Below are positions 22,866-34,667 of a DNA stretch of 64,000 nt, one piece after another. Origin of the DNA: Desmodus rotundus (taxonomy: Eukaryota > Chordata > Mammalia > Chiroptera > Phyllostomidae); the NCBI RefSeq assembly GCF_022682495.2, contig NC_071396.1, positions 24,797,735-24,861,734 on the forward strand. Direction: 5' to 3'. The notes below the pieces were generated by a model. That model worked only from the letters and a program-made list of their open reading frames with translations, was not told the origin of the DNA and ran no database searches. A program made the position numbers and the translations under genes. Positions within the stretch are counted from its first letter, which is position 1; each line of letters opens with the position of its first letter.

Positions 22866-23082
22866 TAGATTGTATTTATTTACTTTTCGAGAGAGAGGAA
22901 GGGAGGGAGAAAGAGAGGGAGAGAAAGATCAATGTATGAGAGAAACATAGATCGATTGCCTTTCCACACCCCCTACTGGGGACCTGGCCCACAACCCGGG
23001 CATGTGCCCTGACTGGGAATCGAACCGGTGACCTTTTGGTTCACAGGCCAGTGCGCAGTCCACTGAGCCACACCAGCCGGGG
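22866..23082 (-). repeat. Ves-type SINE (antisense)
   Basis: TTGTATTTATTTACTTTTCG tail, a doubled GAGAGAAA(C/G)AT motif, CCCTACTGGGGACCTGGCCC and head GAGCCACACCAGCCGGGG. It ends about 200 bp before exon 20. Confidence 0.9.
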
Positions 23083-23280
23083 TGGCATCCTTGTACTTGC
23101 TTCTCCATGATTCCTCAGTGAGCCTGTGTGATTCGTAGTATCAGAGGCTGGTCTTTTATAAGAAAGAGAGCCTGAGCTTACCTTTTGTCCCCTTATTTCC
23201 ATCTCAAAGATGTGGCTCTTTAAAGTTTGCATATGTTCTCAGCTTTAAAGTGATTCTCATCTTTTGTCCATTTGTTCTAG

Positions 23281-23340
23281 GCGCTGGCACATCTGCACTT
23301 GATAGAGTACGTGGGCGAGCAGACCACTTTGCTGATAAAG
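23281..23340 (+). CDS. OCA2: OCA2 (P protein) coding exon 20
   Basis: 60 nt in frame, encoding ALAHLHLIEYVGEQTTLLIK, the end of a membrane helix and the loop after it (human residues about 694-713; human c.2080-2139 as I recall). Only one T for A change from human (QTT for QTA) is apparent. The acceptor is tttgttctag. The donor is AAG|gtacat, weaker than the gtaagt/gtgagt donors of the other exons. The exon is phase 0 at both ends, so skipping it would drop 20 residues without a frameshift. Confidence 0.96.
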
Positions 23341-23913
23341 GTACATTACATGCGGTGGTACAATGCGTTCCAGCCACCGTGCCTTTGATTCTGTTTAAAC
23401 AAAAAGAAATCTGGCAAGAATAGGTCACATTAATTATGTAAAAAGCACAGTCGGGGGCCTGTTTTATCCTGGGCAGCCTGGAGATGAGGGAGTCTTTTAA
23501 AAAATAGATATAATGATGGATACCTGTAACTTTGCTATTAGCCTTTGGTTAAAACCTAAGACAGACAGACAGCAATCTCAGGAAGTGATGGTGAGAGGTC
23601 CCAGCTGCGGCACTGTGCCGGGACCACAGGCGGGTGTGACCAGTGTGACCAGTGTGCTGCCACCAGGCCCAAGGCCACCCGCTCCCCGGGCACGGCTGGC
23701 TGACGTGGACGTGCCTGGGGCTCCTCCGTGTGACCCGTGGAACCCGGCTGGGCTCCTGGCGGGGTCGGGAGGGTGCAGGCTGCTCCTGTGCACACACGTG
23801 GGCCCTCCCAGGCCTCCCTGTGTGTCCGACGCAGGACAGATGCCATGCATGCCAGGACACGAGGGCAGCGTGTCCCGAGTGCGTGTGATTAATGCTGCAT
23901 CTGCCCTTTCCAG
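23341..23913 (+). other. OCA2: OCA2 intron 20
   Basis: A short 573-bp intron and the only one free of recognisable SINEs. It is GC-rich in its second half and contains a small GTGACCA tandem (gtgaccagtgtgaccagtgtg) near 23,635. The acceptor is tgccctttccag. Confidence 0.9.
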
Positions 23914-24018
23914 ATGGTGCCAGAGGACCGGCGCCTCGCGGCCGCCATCGTTCTGGTGGTGTGGGTCTCCGCACTCGCGTCTTCCCTGATGGACAACATA
24001 CCGTTCACAGCTACGATG
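23914..24018 (+). CDS. OCA2: OCA2 (P protein) coding exon 21
   Basis: 105 nt, phase 0 at both ends, encoding [20 protein letters not shown], then [15 protein letters not shown] (human residues about 714-748). The [18 protein letters not shown] stretch is a membrane helix. NIPFTATM is the conserved intramembrane motif of this ion-transporter superfamily. The proline corresponds to human P743, altered to leucine in albinism, and is intact here. Differences from the recalled human sequence are conservative (EDRR for EEQR, LMDN for LIDN). The acceptor is ccctttccag|ATG and the donor ATG|gtgagt. Confidence 0.97.
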
Positions 24019-25220
24019 GTGAGTCGCACGTCTCCCTGGGGGACAGGGGCCCAGCGCTCAGCCTGGAAACAGTCTGGGCTCCTCTTTCCGGCTGAGGAGG
24101 CAGAGGCGGGGTCCTGGCCACTGGATGCGCCTGCCCACAGGAGGAGGCCAGAGGGCACGGCCAGGCAGCCGCCTGATGGGCTGTGCGCAGTGGGTCCACC
24201 CCCCTGACAGCTGCCACTGCTCAGGGAAAGAAAACACAGCTTTTTGTTTTGCTCTTGAAGAGCACTGGGCGGCGCCCCGAGACAGAGCCTGGATGAAAGC
24301 ATTTGTCCTTTATTCCTCATGGATGTGGAAGCCGCGTGCTCTGGCTGCCTGGCTCCTGGTGTGGGCAGGGACGGGACTCTGAATTGTCCGTGGGCCCCAG
24401 ACCCAGGTGACATCGGGCTGCACATGAGAGGCCTTCACCGGGCGGACACCCAGTGTCCCCACTGGGCCCTCTGACATGGTCGCTGGCTCAGCTCACGGCA
24501 GCACTGTGAGCCCCGGTGTGACAAAGTAGAGGCGGGAGCAGGAAGCTGGGGGCTCTGGGGCGCCCCACTCCCTGCAGAACACTGTGCAGGGGCTCCCCAA
24601 CGTCCTAGTCAGAACCATGGGACCCAAAGGCACAGAGCAGAGACACTGGCACTGAGCCAAGGGCGGGCCGGTGTCCAAGGCTGCGCTTCTCCATGTCATG
24701 GGACCTCAGGGTGACTCCTCGTCGCCCCCACGACGCCTGGAATTAGGGCATCTCTGCGTTGGCTCTCCAGCCACCTAGCTACGAGGCCTGGGCCCGGCAA
24801 TTCCGAGCTCCTCCGTGGCTGTCAGTGTGTTTCCACGAAGTCTCGAGTGACACTGTAGTCCGCAGGGCTGGGGGGGCAGGGGGCGGCCCCTGCCGGGCAG
24901 ACCCTGTGGTGGGGGCCTCCTGCAGAGGGGACTGTGCCCGGGTCTGGGTCTTGGTTGAAATGGAGTCTACGGAAGCCCTGTGAATCCGAATTCAGTGATG
25001 TCCCACGGGGTGGTCACAGCCTGAGGACTTGGTCACCAACTGTTACCTGTTCTTCCTGGTGGCCCCAGGTGCTCACAGCGGGTGTACCCCACACCTGGGG
25101 GCGGGGCTTCCAGGTGTCAGGACCAAGGTCCTCCCTGGCTCTCTGGGACTGAAAGACTCATCCTTATCATGACAGTTTAGATTCCTCCATTTTCTTAAAA
25201 AAATGACACTTTTATGAATT

Positions 25221-25300
25221 TTTAAAAATCCTCACCTGAAGACATATTTATGGATTTTAGAGAGAGAGGAAGGGACGGAGGTTGGGAGGTGGGGGGGCAG

Positions 25301-25359
<59 letters not shown>

Positions 25360-25498
25360 CATGGATCTCTTGCCTCCCGAATGCACCCCCACTGGGGATC
25401 TAACCTGCGACCCAGGCATGCGCCCTGACTGGGGGATCGAGCCCACAGCCTTTGGTGTATGGGACGACGCTCCAACCCACTGACCCACCCAGCCAGGG
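25221..25498 (-). repeat. Family B SINE (antisense) with (AG)26
   Basis: TTTAAAAATCCTCACCTGAAG tail, a GA tract expanded into a dinucleotide array, GGGGATCTAACCTGCGACC and a second B-box-like block, then CTGACCCACCCAGCCAGGG. Confidence 0.9.
25303..25354 (+). repeat. (AG)26 microsatellite
   Basis: About 52 bp of pure AG, expanded from the GA tract of the surrounding SINE. Likely length-variable. Confidence 0.97.
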
Positions 25499-26782
25499 TG
25501 AAAAGGACCCTTTTGATATTTTTATTCCTCAAGTTTGAATAGCAACTTAAAATTTAAAATCAAAACATAAATCTAGGAAATCACAGGTAGTATAACAGCC
25601 CAAACTGACCAGCCCAAAGGGGGACATTGTAACATCTGTCCCCTCTACCTCAGGCTGTCTCATCTGTTCAAGATAGTTACCTATAATACCTATAAAGTAT
25701 TATAGGGAACGTTTTCCTGTTCCTCCCCCACCCCCAGGGCCCCTCCCTGTCCTGAGGGAGCTACGCTCATGAATTGGGGGCGAACTCATTCATTCGATGG
25801 CACATGGGGGAAGGGAAGAAGGGAGGGGTCTTGGTTTATGTGCCACCGTGGACGGAAAAAAAACACTGAGTCCGAAGCCACAGCCTCACGTGTGACTGCG
25901 GCCAGCTGAACCCCCACAGTTCAGTGGTCCGGCTTCCCCAGGGCAGCACATGGCGTCTGCGTGGCTGCATCAGGGGTGGTGTGGAGCCGGGTTTCCTCTC
26001 CAGCCTGGAACTGGCACAGAGTGACCTCAGGCAGGAAGTGGACATGTCCCAGTGGGCCGTGGGTGACACGGGGACATTGGGCGGGCGCCAAGGTCTGGGC
26101 CCCTTTCCCCACTCTCTCCCCTGCTCCTTTCCGCGTGGGTGACTTTGTCCACTTCTTTCCCCTTCAACTGTGGTGGTCGGGGTACGGCCTGTAGATTGCG
26201 TCCTTAGACACCCCCGGACATGTCCTCAGACCTGGCACGTGGCCAGTGAGCTCCACGGGTAAGGAGCAGAGTTGAGAGTTGATCCATGGCCAGACGTACA
26301 AGCGGATTGACGTGTGTTGTCAGATGTGGTCCAGATGCACCGTGGCCTCTCCACTCAATCCGTTCTGCTACGGCGGGTCGCTGTACCCACTGACCTCTTT
26401 CCACTCGCCCTGCAGGCCCAGGACCCGTGTCTCTTCAGGTGGCTGGTCTCTTTCCTGTTGTGTGCGGTCTCTCCCCATCTCTGCCCTGAGCCCCTGCCTG
26501 TCCATCTTCTTCCAGGGCTTTATTTTCAGCCTCCTGAGAAAATTGTTTTCTTTTGGAATCCTTCCAGGTATTCTTAAGCAGCATGCAAGTCAATTTTTCA
26601 AATTCCAAGCAGATAATCTGTTTCTAAGAGAATAGTTTTGTATGTTGAAATTTGTGGTGACTAATGTACTCAAGTTTATTTCTGCTTTTTTTTATGGTTT
26701 TGTATTTATTATGCCTTTTCTTTGCTGATTATTTTTTTTCTGTCATCTCCTAACTTCTCTTGGACTGATAAATCTTATCCCC

Positions 26783-27026
26783 TGCCCTGGCTGGGTGGTT
26801 CAGTTGGTTGGAGCGTCATCCCACGCACCAAAAGGTTGTGGATATGATTTCCGGTCAGGGCACATACCTAGGTTGTGGGTTCGATCCTTGGTTGGGGCAC
26901 TTATGGGAGACAGTCCATCTGTGTTTCTAACATCAATGTTTTTCTCTTTCTCTCTCTCTTTCCTTCTCTCTCCGCCTTCCTGTCTCCCTAAAATCAGTAA
27001 CCATGTCCTTCAGTGAGAGTTAAAAA
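26783..27026 (+). repeat. Family B SINE (sense)
   Basis: Sense head GCCCTGGCTGGGTGGTTCAG, CACCAAAAGGTTGTGG, two B-box-like blocks, ACATCAATGTTTTTCTC and a diverged 3' end ccttcagtgagagtt. Flanks aaatcttatccc and aaatctcaccccc are a likely duplication. Confidence 0.9.
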
Positions 27027-27098
27027 AATCTCACCCCCGAACTGGTTTGGCTGGCACTGACTTTATTCATAAGTCGTTAGGGGGGATCATTCTGTAGG

Positions 27099-27180
27099 GA
27101 TTGCACGTAGCTGTATCCACATTCCAGCTGATCAGCTATTGTATCAATAGCTGAAATGTAGATACAGCTACGTAGCAATC
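27099..27180. other. 82-nt imperfect hairpin (pre-miRNA-like or palindromic element)
   Basis: An outer stem pairs 27099-27123 with 27155-27180, with one bulge and one mismatch position that is a G:U pair on the minus strand. An inner perfect 9-bp stem CAGCTATTG/CAATAGCTG (27133-27141, 27145-27153) has a 3-nt loop. The shape and length suit a microRNA precursor or a decayed palindromic transposon. There is no evidence of expression. Confidence 0.5.
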
Positions 27181-27842
27181 AAAACTTGCAAGCCCCAGAG
27201 CCCTCTCTAGGTCTAGGATAACAGGAGTTTGTGTGAAGGTAGCGCATGGTTTGTGGGATTTCTGAAGGCCACTCTGGGTGGGGGTCCACCCCATGGAGCC
27301 CCTACATCTGCTGCTTTGTGTGGCTGCTTGGACCCGTCTCTTGATGCTGGCCTGAGTGCTGGGGCCTCTGTCACTTCACCCTGGGGGTGCCAGGCCACGC
27401 TTCTCCACACCCTCCAAACTGCCGCTCCGTCAGGAGGGTCTACTGTGGGAGTCCATGTCACAGGCCCGTTCTAGCTGCAAAGGAGGCTGGGAAGGGAAGG
27501 TTCGGGCTCTGCCTTGGGGAACCAGAGCTCGTGAACCAGAGTTCCTCAAACACGGGAGTTCCTCAAAGGCCCTTTCAGTGCCTCCTTAAATACCTTCTCT
27601 GCGTTGCTTTCTGTGCCCCCCACCCCACCACGGCCTTGCTTATCTTATGGGTTCCCATAGCACTGTGCACAGCCCCACTGGGGCGTCATTAAAGTCATTG
27701 CCAAGGTTTGCCAGCAGCTGCATCCTCTTACGTACGAGCTTTGTGCCTGGCACGAGAAGGTGTTTAGTGAGTTGGACTTGGGGCCACCTTCCTTAGCATG
27801 GTGCTGGGCGTCTCTCTTGTGCCTTTGACTGTGATCATATTT

Positions 27843-28064
27843 TTATAACTTATTTAAAAAAATATTTTATTTACTTATTTTTAGAGAGAGGGGAAGGGAG
27901 GGAGACAGAGAGGGAAAGAAACATCAATGTGTAGTTGCCTCTCGCGCGCCCCCTACTGGGGAACTGGCCCATAACTGAGGCATGTACCCTGACTGGGAAT
28001 CCAACCGGTGACCTTTCAGCTCGCATGCTGGCACTCAGTCCACTGAGCCACACCAGCCAGGGCC
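27843..28064 (-). repeat. Ves-type SINE (antisense) with ~19-bp duplication
   Basis: Full antisense copy. The flanks ctttgactgtgatcatattt (27823-27842) and ctttgctgtgatcttattt (28065-28083) are a slightly diverged target-site duplication. Confidence 0.92.
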
Positions 28065-28685
28065 CTTTGCTGTGATCTTATTTGCTGCTGGTAACAGCCA
28101 TCCCTTCCACGGTGTCCTTCCCTGTCCTTAGACCTGACCTCTCCTCTACATTGTCCCTTCCCTGGGGCAGCCACTGTCACTGCCGACCCACAGGCCCAGG
28201 TCCTGGTTGGAGGCATCTCTTTGTTACCAGTGTTGGGCTTCTTGGCTTCCTCAAGATGGAAATTGGGAGGAAACCCCATGGAAAGTTCCAGACAGATTTT
28301 ATTAAGCTTGTGCTTGAGCACCAGGGAGGCAACACAGGGGAAAGGAGGGGTCTCAGAACTGGCTGTGCGTGGAAGTAGCAGCAGCTGGCTCTGTGGTTAC
28401 AGCCCCAGGTGCCCTGCGAGGCTCCACATGACCTGATCCCATGTAGGACTCACAGCAGCAGCAGGGTGGCCACAGGGAAGGAGGGCCGGTGGGTTGTGCG
28501 GCCAGAAGCAAAGACGCCCGATGGCTCACACTCCAGGCTGTGTGGGCTCCAGAGCTCACTTGGCTTGCTGTCCAACGTCCTGCGCTCCCTGCTGTTTGAC
28601 GGCTGGAAAAGTGCTTTGGCTTTTGACGGTCAGTTGTGCACAGCAGCTCCCCTGGGTGTGACATCACTGTCCTTTCCCTCTGCAG

Positions 28686-28779
28686 ATCCCCGTGCTCCTG
28701 AACCTGAGTCAGGACCCTGAAGTCAGCCTGCCCACGCCGCCGCTCATGTACGCGCTGGCCTTCGGCACCTGCCTGGGAG
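28686..28779 (+). CDS. OCA2: OCA2 (P protein) coding exon 22
   Basis: 94 nt encoding [20 protein letters not shown], then [11 protein letters not shown] and one base of a glycine codon (human residues about 749-780, ending in the GGNGT motif finished by exon 23). [12 protein letters not shown] begins a membrane helix. The human equivalent reads [24 protein letters not shown], recalled. The acceptor is ccctctgcag|ATC and the donor GGAG|gtaagg. It enters in phase 0 and leaves in phase 1. Confidence 0.97.
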
Positions 28780-29491
28780 GTAAGGGGCCGCTGGTGCCGG
28801 AGGGGGCCCGCTGCGCTGGGTGTCCCGGGTGTGCCAAAGCCCTGAGGGCCATGAGGGGAGTCCAGCGGTTTCCTGGGGAGACACGTATCTCCAGCTCCGA
28901 CTGGAGCAGCTGTGCAGCCAGTCAATTCCTCTGTCTCGTCCCGCCTCCCGCAGGGCTGCCCTGACACCCCAAGCCCGTGGCCTGAGGTCGATCATTACTT
29001 ACGTCTCCAACCCGGGCCCACGCGGCTCCCACAGTGCATGTGGAAACATGTCCCCTACGTGGGGTTTTGTTCCTTCAGCCTCACGGAGCCTCTGCTGTGA
29101 CCTGACATTGGGCTCATGAGTGGGGACAGTCGCTGAAGCTAAGATGGTAACAAAGGGTTATTCTCACAGCCCTGTGGAGCGCTCCAGGGAACGAGGCGGA
29201 GCCTGAAGGGCAGTCTGACCACGCCCCAGTGAAGGGCGGGGGCAGCTGGGTCTCAAAGGGAGAGGAGCACCCGCCCCCCACCCCCCCCCACCCCTGCTAC
29301 CCACCTGCTGGTCCTGATTTCCCCAGACCTTGTAGAGCGAAGGTGGAAGGGTGACCAAGGAGGGACACTAACAGGGACCATTTACATGGCCAATATCCTA
29401 AAATATAACTGGACACTCCTTCACTGAGCCCCTTTCGGAAGCAGGGACACAGCTGTAACCAGCAATGAAGGTGTCAGGATATTTTATTTTA

Positions 29492-29702
29492 GTTTTTAAA
29501 AGACTTTATTTATTTTATTTTTAGACAGAGGGGAAGGGAGGGAGAAAGAGAGGGAGAGAAACATCAATGTGTGGTTGCCTCTTGGGTGCCCACTATTGGG
29601 GACCTGGTCCACAACCCAGGCATGTGCCCTGACTGGGGATCAGACCAGTCTCCCTTTGGTTTACAAGTCGGTGCTTTATCCACTGAGCCACACCAACCAG
29701 AG
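29492..29702 (-). repeat. Ves-type SINE (antisense)
   Basis: ACTTTATTTATTTTATTTTTAG tail, AGGGGAAGGGAGGGAGAAAG, TGGGGACCTGGTCCACAACC and head GAGCCACACCAACCAGAG. Flanks share ggatatttta. Confidence 0.9.
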
Positions 29703-29885
29703 AAGGACTTGGGATATTTTAAACCTATGGGTCTTTGAATGGTGCCTGTTCCTGGTCCAGTAGACCCTCTGGGTATTAACTCTACACTTCTGTGGAGGGG
29801 CCTGTCTCACTGACTCTGCGTTTGACATTTAAAAAAATTTTAGAAAAATATACATAGCATAGAGTTTATGGTTTTAACCGATTTT

Positions 29886-30146
29886 CTTAATCCTCACTTG
29901 AGGATATTATTACTACTACTACTACTACTACTACTACTATTATTATTATTATTGATTTTAGAGAGAGGAAGTGGGGGAGAGAGAGAAACATCAATGTGAG
30001 AGAGAAATATCTGTTGGTTGCCTCCCAACACTCTCCAGCTGGGGAGGGAACTAGCAATCTAGGTATGTGCCCCAACTGGGAATCGAACCCGTAACCTTTT
30101 GGTGTATGAGATGATGTTCCAACCAATGGAGTCACCCGTCCAGGGC
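29886..30146 (-). repeat. Family B SINE (antisense) with trinucleotide array
   Basis: AATCCTCACTTGAGGATATT terminal hairpin, expanded TAC/TAT array, doubled AGAGAAA motif, AATCGAACCCGTAACC and GAGTCACCCGTCCAGGGC. Flanks share gttttaacc. Confidence 0.9.
29911..29953 (+). repeat. (TAC)n(TAT)n microsatellite
   Basis: About nine TAC units followed by five TAT units in the tail of the surrounding SINE. Confidence 0.95.
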
Positions 30147-32027
30147 AGTTTTAACCAATTGTAAGTGTACAGTTCAGTGGCTGTAAGTGCTTTCACACTG
30201 TTGTGCAACCATCTCCAGAACTTTCCATCATCCCAAGCTGAAACTCTCCTTATTACACCATAACTCCTTCTTCCCCCAGGGCTTGACGTTTTGATGGCTG
30301 TTTTAAATGAAACTTTTCAGTTGGCTGGAGAAGTGTCATTTGCTGTGTAAATTGTATGTGATACACTAGATAGTTTGAAACGACAAACAAAAATCTTTCC
30401 TTGTCCAACGCCAATACCTCTTGGCTGTTCTTTTGACAAAGAGCTAAGAACAATTGAAATGAGTCTTGAGAAAACGCTGCTTCCCCCAGGGTTTCCTAGA
30501 AAACAGAGGTGGAGTCAAGTTTGCCTGCGGCCACTTCTTTGGGACAAGTGATGGTGGGGACAGAAGACAGAGGGAGGAAGTGAGCAGAGGTGGAGAAGGG
30601 GAGAAAACAAACACCGCGGTACGTCGGTACTTGTCATGCATTCGTTCTAGAACTCACGAGGAGTGCAAAAGCCAAGGAACACCAACCAAGGGATGAGGGA
30701 TGAAGCATTTCTTCTTGGGGGGGGGTGGCGTCACTGCTCACACAAGTTCTAGCAAGCCCGACGAGTCCCGAGCGAGCACTGAGTGCTGAAACATTTTTTC
30801 TCGTCACAATGTGTTTGACAAGCTCTGAAGCCGACGAGGACCGAGGCGTGGCTGTACATGGTGCCACGTTCATCGGGTGGGGCCTTTCTAGCTGGGTTCT
30901 GTAGAAGCGCTGTGTCTTGGAGGGGATGGAGGAGGACAGGGAATTATCTGTCTTTTATTCATTCCCTCCTGTCTCCCGTCTGTCATCGGTCACGTTTGCT
31001 GCAAGGAGCTTCTTACTCCGGTTGGGACTGATAAGGTTTCAAGAGTCCGTTGTTCTTAACACCACAGAGAACAAACAAAAGAAGCAACAGGAGCTACAAA
31101 AATCAGAGTTTAAAACACCATCAGAACTGTGAACATGCACAGAGACCCACGGGAAGTGAAGTGCAGAAAGTGACAAGCTCCCAAATTTGAAGGAAATTAA
31201 AACGTGACGGGATCTTAAGCAGGTGATGGAATGTGAGAAATGAGACGTGATTGGACGTTGGCCATGGTGCTTGTCTTGGCCCCGCAGGCGTGGCGCAGGC
31301 AGGGTCCGGGGTCATTGGTATTTTGCGCCCGGTGCTGACCGCTTTCCCCAGCTGGTGAGCCTACGTCCAACCCCGAAGCCTCAGTTACTCGTACGCTCCA
31401 TTGTGGTTGTTGGTGACCTTGACCATCGAACTCTTTCATTTTATTTCTTGCCATATCCATGTATTAATTGGCTAAAAACCAACCAAAACTAATTTCAATA
31501 TCTACTGGCAAGACACAGAGAACAAATAAAAATCAAGACCGCTTGAGGCCCCGGCAGGCGTGGTATCCTGGCCAGTTGTTACCTGGAGAGCACAGGCCAT
31601 CCTCTGGCTGTGAGAACCCTGTCGTTTCCCTTCGGTCACGTTCACAGCTTGTGTGGCAGGTGGCTCTCCCGCGTGCCAAGGGGAATGCCAGCGTGGAGAA
31701 TTAATTTTATGTTTTCTGGCCAGTGGAAAATCATCACTGGTCTGAAAGCGTGGCGTTCCACTGGGGAGGCTGCAGACATAGAAAACGGCCACCGAACATA
31801 AGGTTGGGCAGAGTCTGGAAGAACGTTTGGTCGTGCCTGTAGACGCCCACGTGTCAGTCACCTCTCCACGAAGGGCCACCGGCCACCCACATGCAGCCCT
31901 GCCTCTTGTGCTCCTCTGTCTCCAGAAGGTGGAAAGATGGCTTCAGCTAGAGAGAGCTGACAGCTAGGATCGCTCTGGCCCCACCACATGGAGTCTATTG
32001 ATGGAACTCATGTGTCTTTTTTTTTTT

Positions 32028-32187
32028 AATCTTCACCTGAAGACATTTTTCCTTTGCTTTTAGGGAGGAAGTAAGACAGAGAAACATTGATTGGTTGCCT
32101 CCTCCACGTGCCTGGACCGGGGATTGAACCTGTAAGGTTTTGGTTACGGGCCAATGCTCCAACCAGCTGAGCCACGCTGGCCAGGGA
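32028..32187 (-). repeat. Family B SINE, short form (antisense)
   Basis: AATCTTCACCTGAAGACATT, one B-box-like block (GGGGATTGAACCTG) and GAGCCACGCTGGCCAGGG. Flanks aactcatgtgtctttt and aacccatgtctcttta indicate a duplication. Confidence 0.85.
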
Positions 32188-32642
32188 AAACCCATGTCTC
32201 TTTAATTAATAAGATGCCATCAAAGCCTGTTAACATCTTATTAAACTGCTGACACCACCGTGGAGATTCTGAATGGACCCTCACGGTCTTCGTCTTATGT
32301 GTGCCCAGCAGGGAGGGTGGCTGACGGCACAGGACCAGGACGACTGCCGATCGCAGGGACCGACGTGGGGGTGGGCAGGTCACAGCCAATCAGAGGGAGA
32401 CATGACAGGTGTCTCCTGGGGGAGGGGCCCAGGACAGGCAGGGGCCAGCTGCTGTCTCCCCACACGGGTCACGGTCATGTGGTATCAGGGCGCCTGGAGT
32501 CATTTCCTACACTGAGGGGGCAGAGCTCGCAGTTCTGGGTGACACCCCTGAGCCCACAGTCAACAACGCTGACTGCCTGTCACAGGAGATAAACCCGCCC
32601 CCTCATTCTGCATCTTTTCCTTCGTGTAACCAAACACCCCTC

Positions 32643-32796
32643 GCCCTGGCCTGCTGGCTCAGGTGGTTGGAGCGTGGTCCCATACACCAAAAGGCTGTGG
32701 GTTCAATTTCCGGTCAGGGCCACGCACGGGAGGCAACCGATTGATGTTTCTCTCAAATCAATAAACATACCCACGGGTGAGGGTTAAAAAGAAAAA
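32643..32796 (+). repeat. Family B SINE, short form (sense)
   Basis: GCCCTGGCCTGCTGGCTCAG, CACCAAAAGGCTGTGGG, GATTGATGTTTCTCTC, AAATCAATAAACATACCC and the terminal acgggtgagggtt. One internal block only, like 2,764-2,911 and 32,028-32,187. Confidence 0.87.
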
Positions 32797-34448
32797 ACAT
32801 CTTAGTATAAGAAGTGGTCAGTGATTTGCTCACGGCTCAGCAGATGGGGCGTCTCCTGAATCCAAAGCTGCTGTTCTCCCGCCTGCACCAGCCACGCGCT
32901 CTGTTCCTAGTGTGTGCGGGGGCTCATCTGCTCGGCTTGTCTCGCTGACCGATGACCTGAGAAACCTGCTGGGGAGCCTCCTGATGCAGCTGTTAGCCCC
33001 CATGCTTCCTGCCTTAGATGTGGCGTGAAACCATCTGTGACAGGAAGGCTGGGCCTCTCGCCAGCCCTCTGTCCCCAAGGTTCTTGTTAGATGAGGTGAC
33101 AATGGTCCAGCAGGATGGATAGGCAAGAGAGTGGGATCTCGGTGCCCAGGGCAGGGTGACAGTGCCCGAGGAGGCTGCTTGGGGCCATTGCGGCCTGGGA
33201 AGCCCTGCATCGCCACCTGCTGGGGACTCCCTCTGACTGTCTGACCCCTTCCCTGGATCTCTCTGATTCCCTGGGACCCTTCCGACCCCACCCTCCCCCG
33301 AGGTCTGTCCCCTCCCTCTGAGGTTCTCTTGTGCTTCTAGATGGAGAAAGTTCTCTGCTTCTAAGCATTCATGTGATTCGGTTAGGCCCACCCAGGCTGC
33401 TCCCCCATGCCAGGGATTGTGCTATGTCCCTGGTGATGCTGTGAATGAGGGACGTCCCCATTGTCCTGTTCTTACAGCCCTGCCCAGCTCCTGGCTTCTT
33501 CCACAGCGTCCCCCTTGTGGAGGACAAGCCTGGCAGATGGCGTGGCTCTGAGGCTGCGGATTCCACATGCTGACCACGCTCTGTGACACCAAGTGCGAGT
33601 CAGGGTGCGGCCGTGACCCTGTCTAGGGCCCTCCCCGCCTGCTGTGTGTTACTGATGTCCAATCTCTGACGAGTCCCTCCCTCCGTGCTGCATGCTCGTG
33701 TGTCACGGTCTCCCATCCTCACACACTCAGCGGTCACGCACACATGTCAGAGCTGTGTAAGCTGGCCGGGCCTGGGTGGCCTGTCCATCCCTGGGCTCTG
33801 GCTTCTGGGACGGGGCAATAGAAGATGCTGCTGACCTTCATCAAGCAAACCCACCCTTCCCTGCCCCCGCCGCTGTGACTAGGGCCGGCCTTGGGGCCCC
33901 CCTCCCCCCCAGCATGGGTACGACTGTGCATGCACACATGTCTCCCGCCGAGGATCACGTGTACTGTCAAAACAGGCCCGCCCGGGGGTCATGTGATTAA
34001 CCCACTGTCAGTGCCCCACCTCCATCCACAGAGAGGGTTTCCTGGTGTGGGGTCAGAGGGATGCACTGCTCAGCTGAGACCCCATCCCCGGCTCCCAACA
34101 CACACAGCCCCTCCTGTCCACGTCCATACACATCTCTGCTCCATTTTCTTCTAGAAGGTCAAGGCCACCACACCCCACCGCCACTCGTTCTTTCTCTTAC
34201 CCTATAAGCTTCCCCTTTTCCATCACCTACGATAGCCATAGGCCTACGCATAAATGAACTGCAGTGTTTATAAGCAGTGAATTGATGTTGGGGGTCACTG
34301 GCAGTTTTTTTCTCAGATATTTGCAAAGCAATCACTTTGATCGTGCCTGTGAAACAGTCATCAAGTCGAAAGCCTGTGCAGTGATTCGATTATTCCAGAA
34401 CAAAAGGGGACAGAAGCTTTCCACCACGATAAGCCAGGGCTTGATTTT

Positions 34449-34667
34449 ATTTATTTTATTTTTTATTTTCTTAAAAAAGATTTTATTTATTTATTTTTAG
34501 ACAGAGGGGAAGGGAGGGCCAAAGAGGGGAAGAAACAACAAGGTGTGGTTGCCTCTCGCGCGCCCCCTGCTGGGGACCTGGCCTGTAACCCAGGTATGTG
34601 CCCTGACTGGGAATCCACCAGGTGCAGGCTGGCGCTCAATCCACTGAGCCACACCAGCGATGGCTGA
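34449..34667 (-). repeat. Ves-type SINE (antisense) immediately before exon 23
   Basis: TTTTTATTTTCTTAAAAAAG and ATTTATTTATTTTTAG tail side, CGCGCCCCCTGCTGGGGACC and head GAGCCACACCAGCGATGGC. Flanked by cttgatttt (34440-34448) and cttgacttt (34668-34676). Removing it restores a native intron end of about 25 nt from insertion site to exon. Confidence 0.9.

Larger units (their letters stand above)
24019..28685 (+). other. OCA2: OCA2 intron 21
   Basis: A 4.7-kb intron. The part 24,019-25,220 is GC-rich and I see nothing in it. It also holds a long (AG)n inside a SINE, a family B SINE at 26.8 kb, an 82-nt hairpin at 27.1 kb and a Ves SINE at 27.85 kb. The segment 25,500-26,780 is unassigned, AT-rich towards its end, and may include weak antisense L1. 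The acceptor is ttccctctgcag. Confidence 0.85.
29820..30265 (-). repeat. Old L1 3' region, antisense, split by a SINE
   Basis: AAAATATACATAGCATAGAG before the SINE, and GTAAGTGTACAGTTCAGTGG, CTTTCACACTGTTGTGCAAC and CCAAGCTGAAACTCTCC after it, are the complement of a common old L1 3' end. The same segment recurs at 41.2-41.6 and 58.7-58.85 kb. Confidence 0.75.

Noticed and set aside
23889..24425. 178-codon minus-strand frame covering OCA2 exon 21
   Set aside because: A shadow of exon 21 and GC-rich flanks. The sense exon has splice sites and a family match, the antisense frame has neither.
28353..28967. 204-codon minus-strand frame overlapping exon 22
   Set aside because: Antisense shadow of exon 22 and GC-rich intron with no domain.
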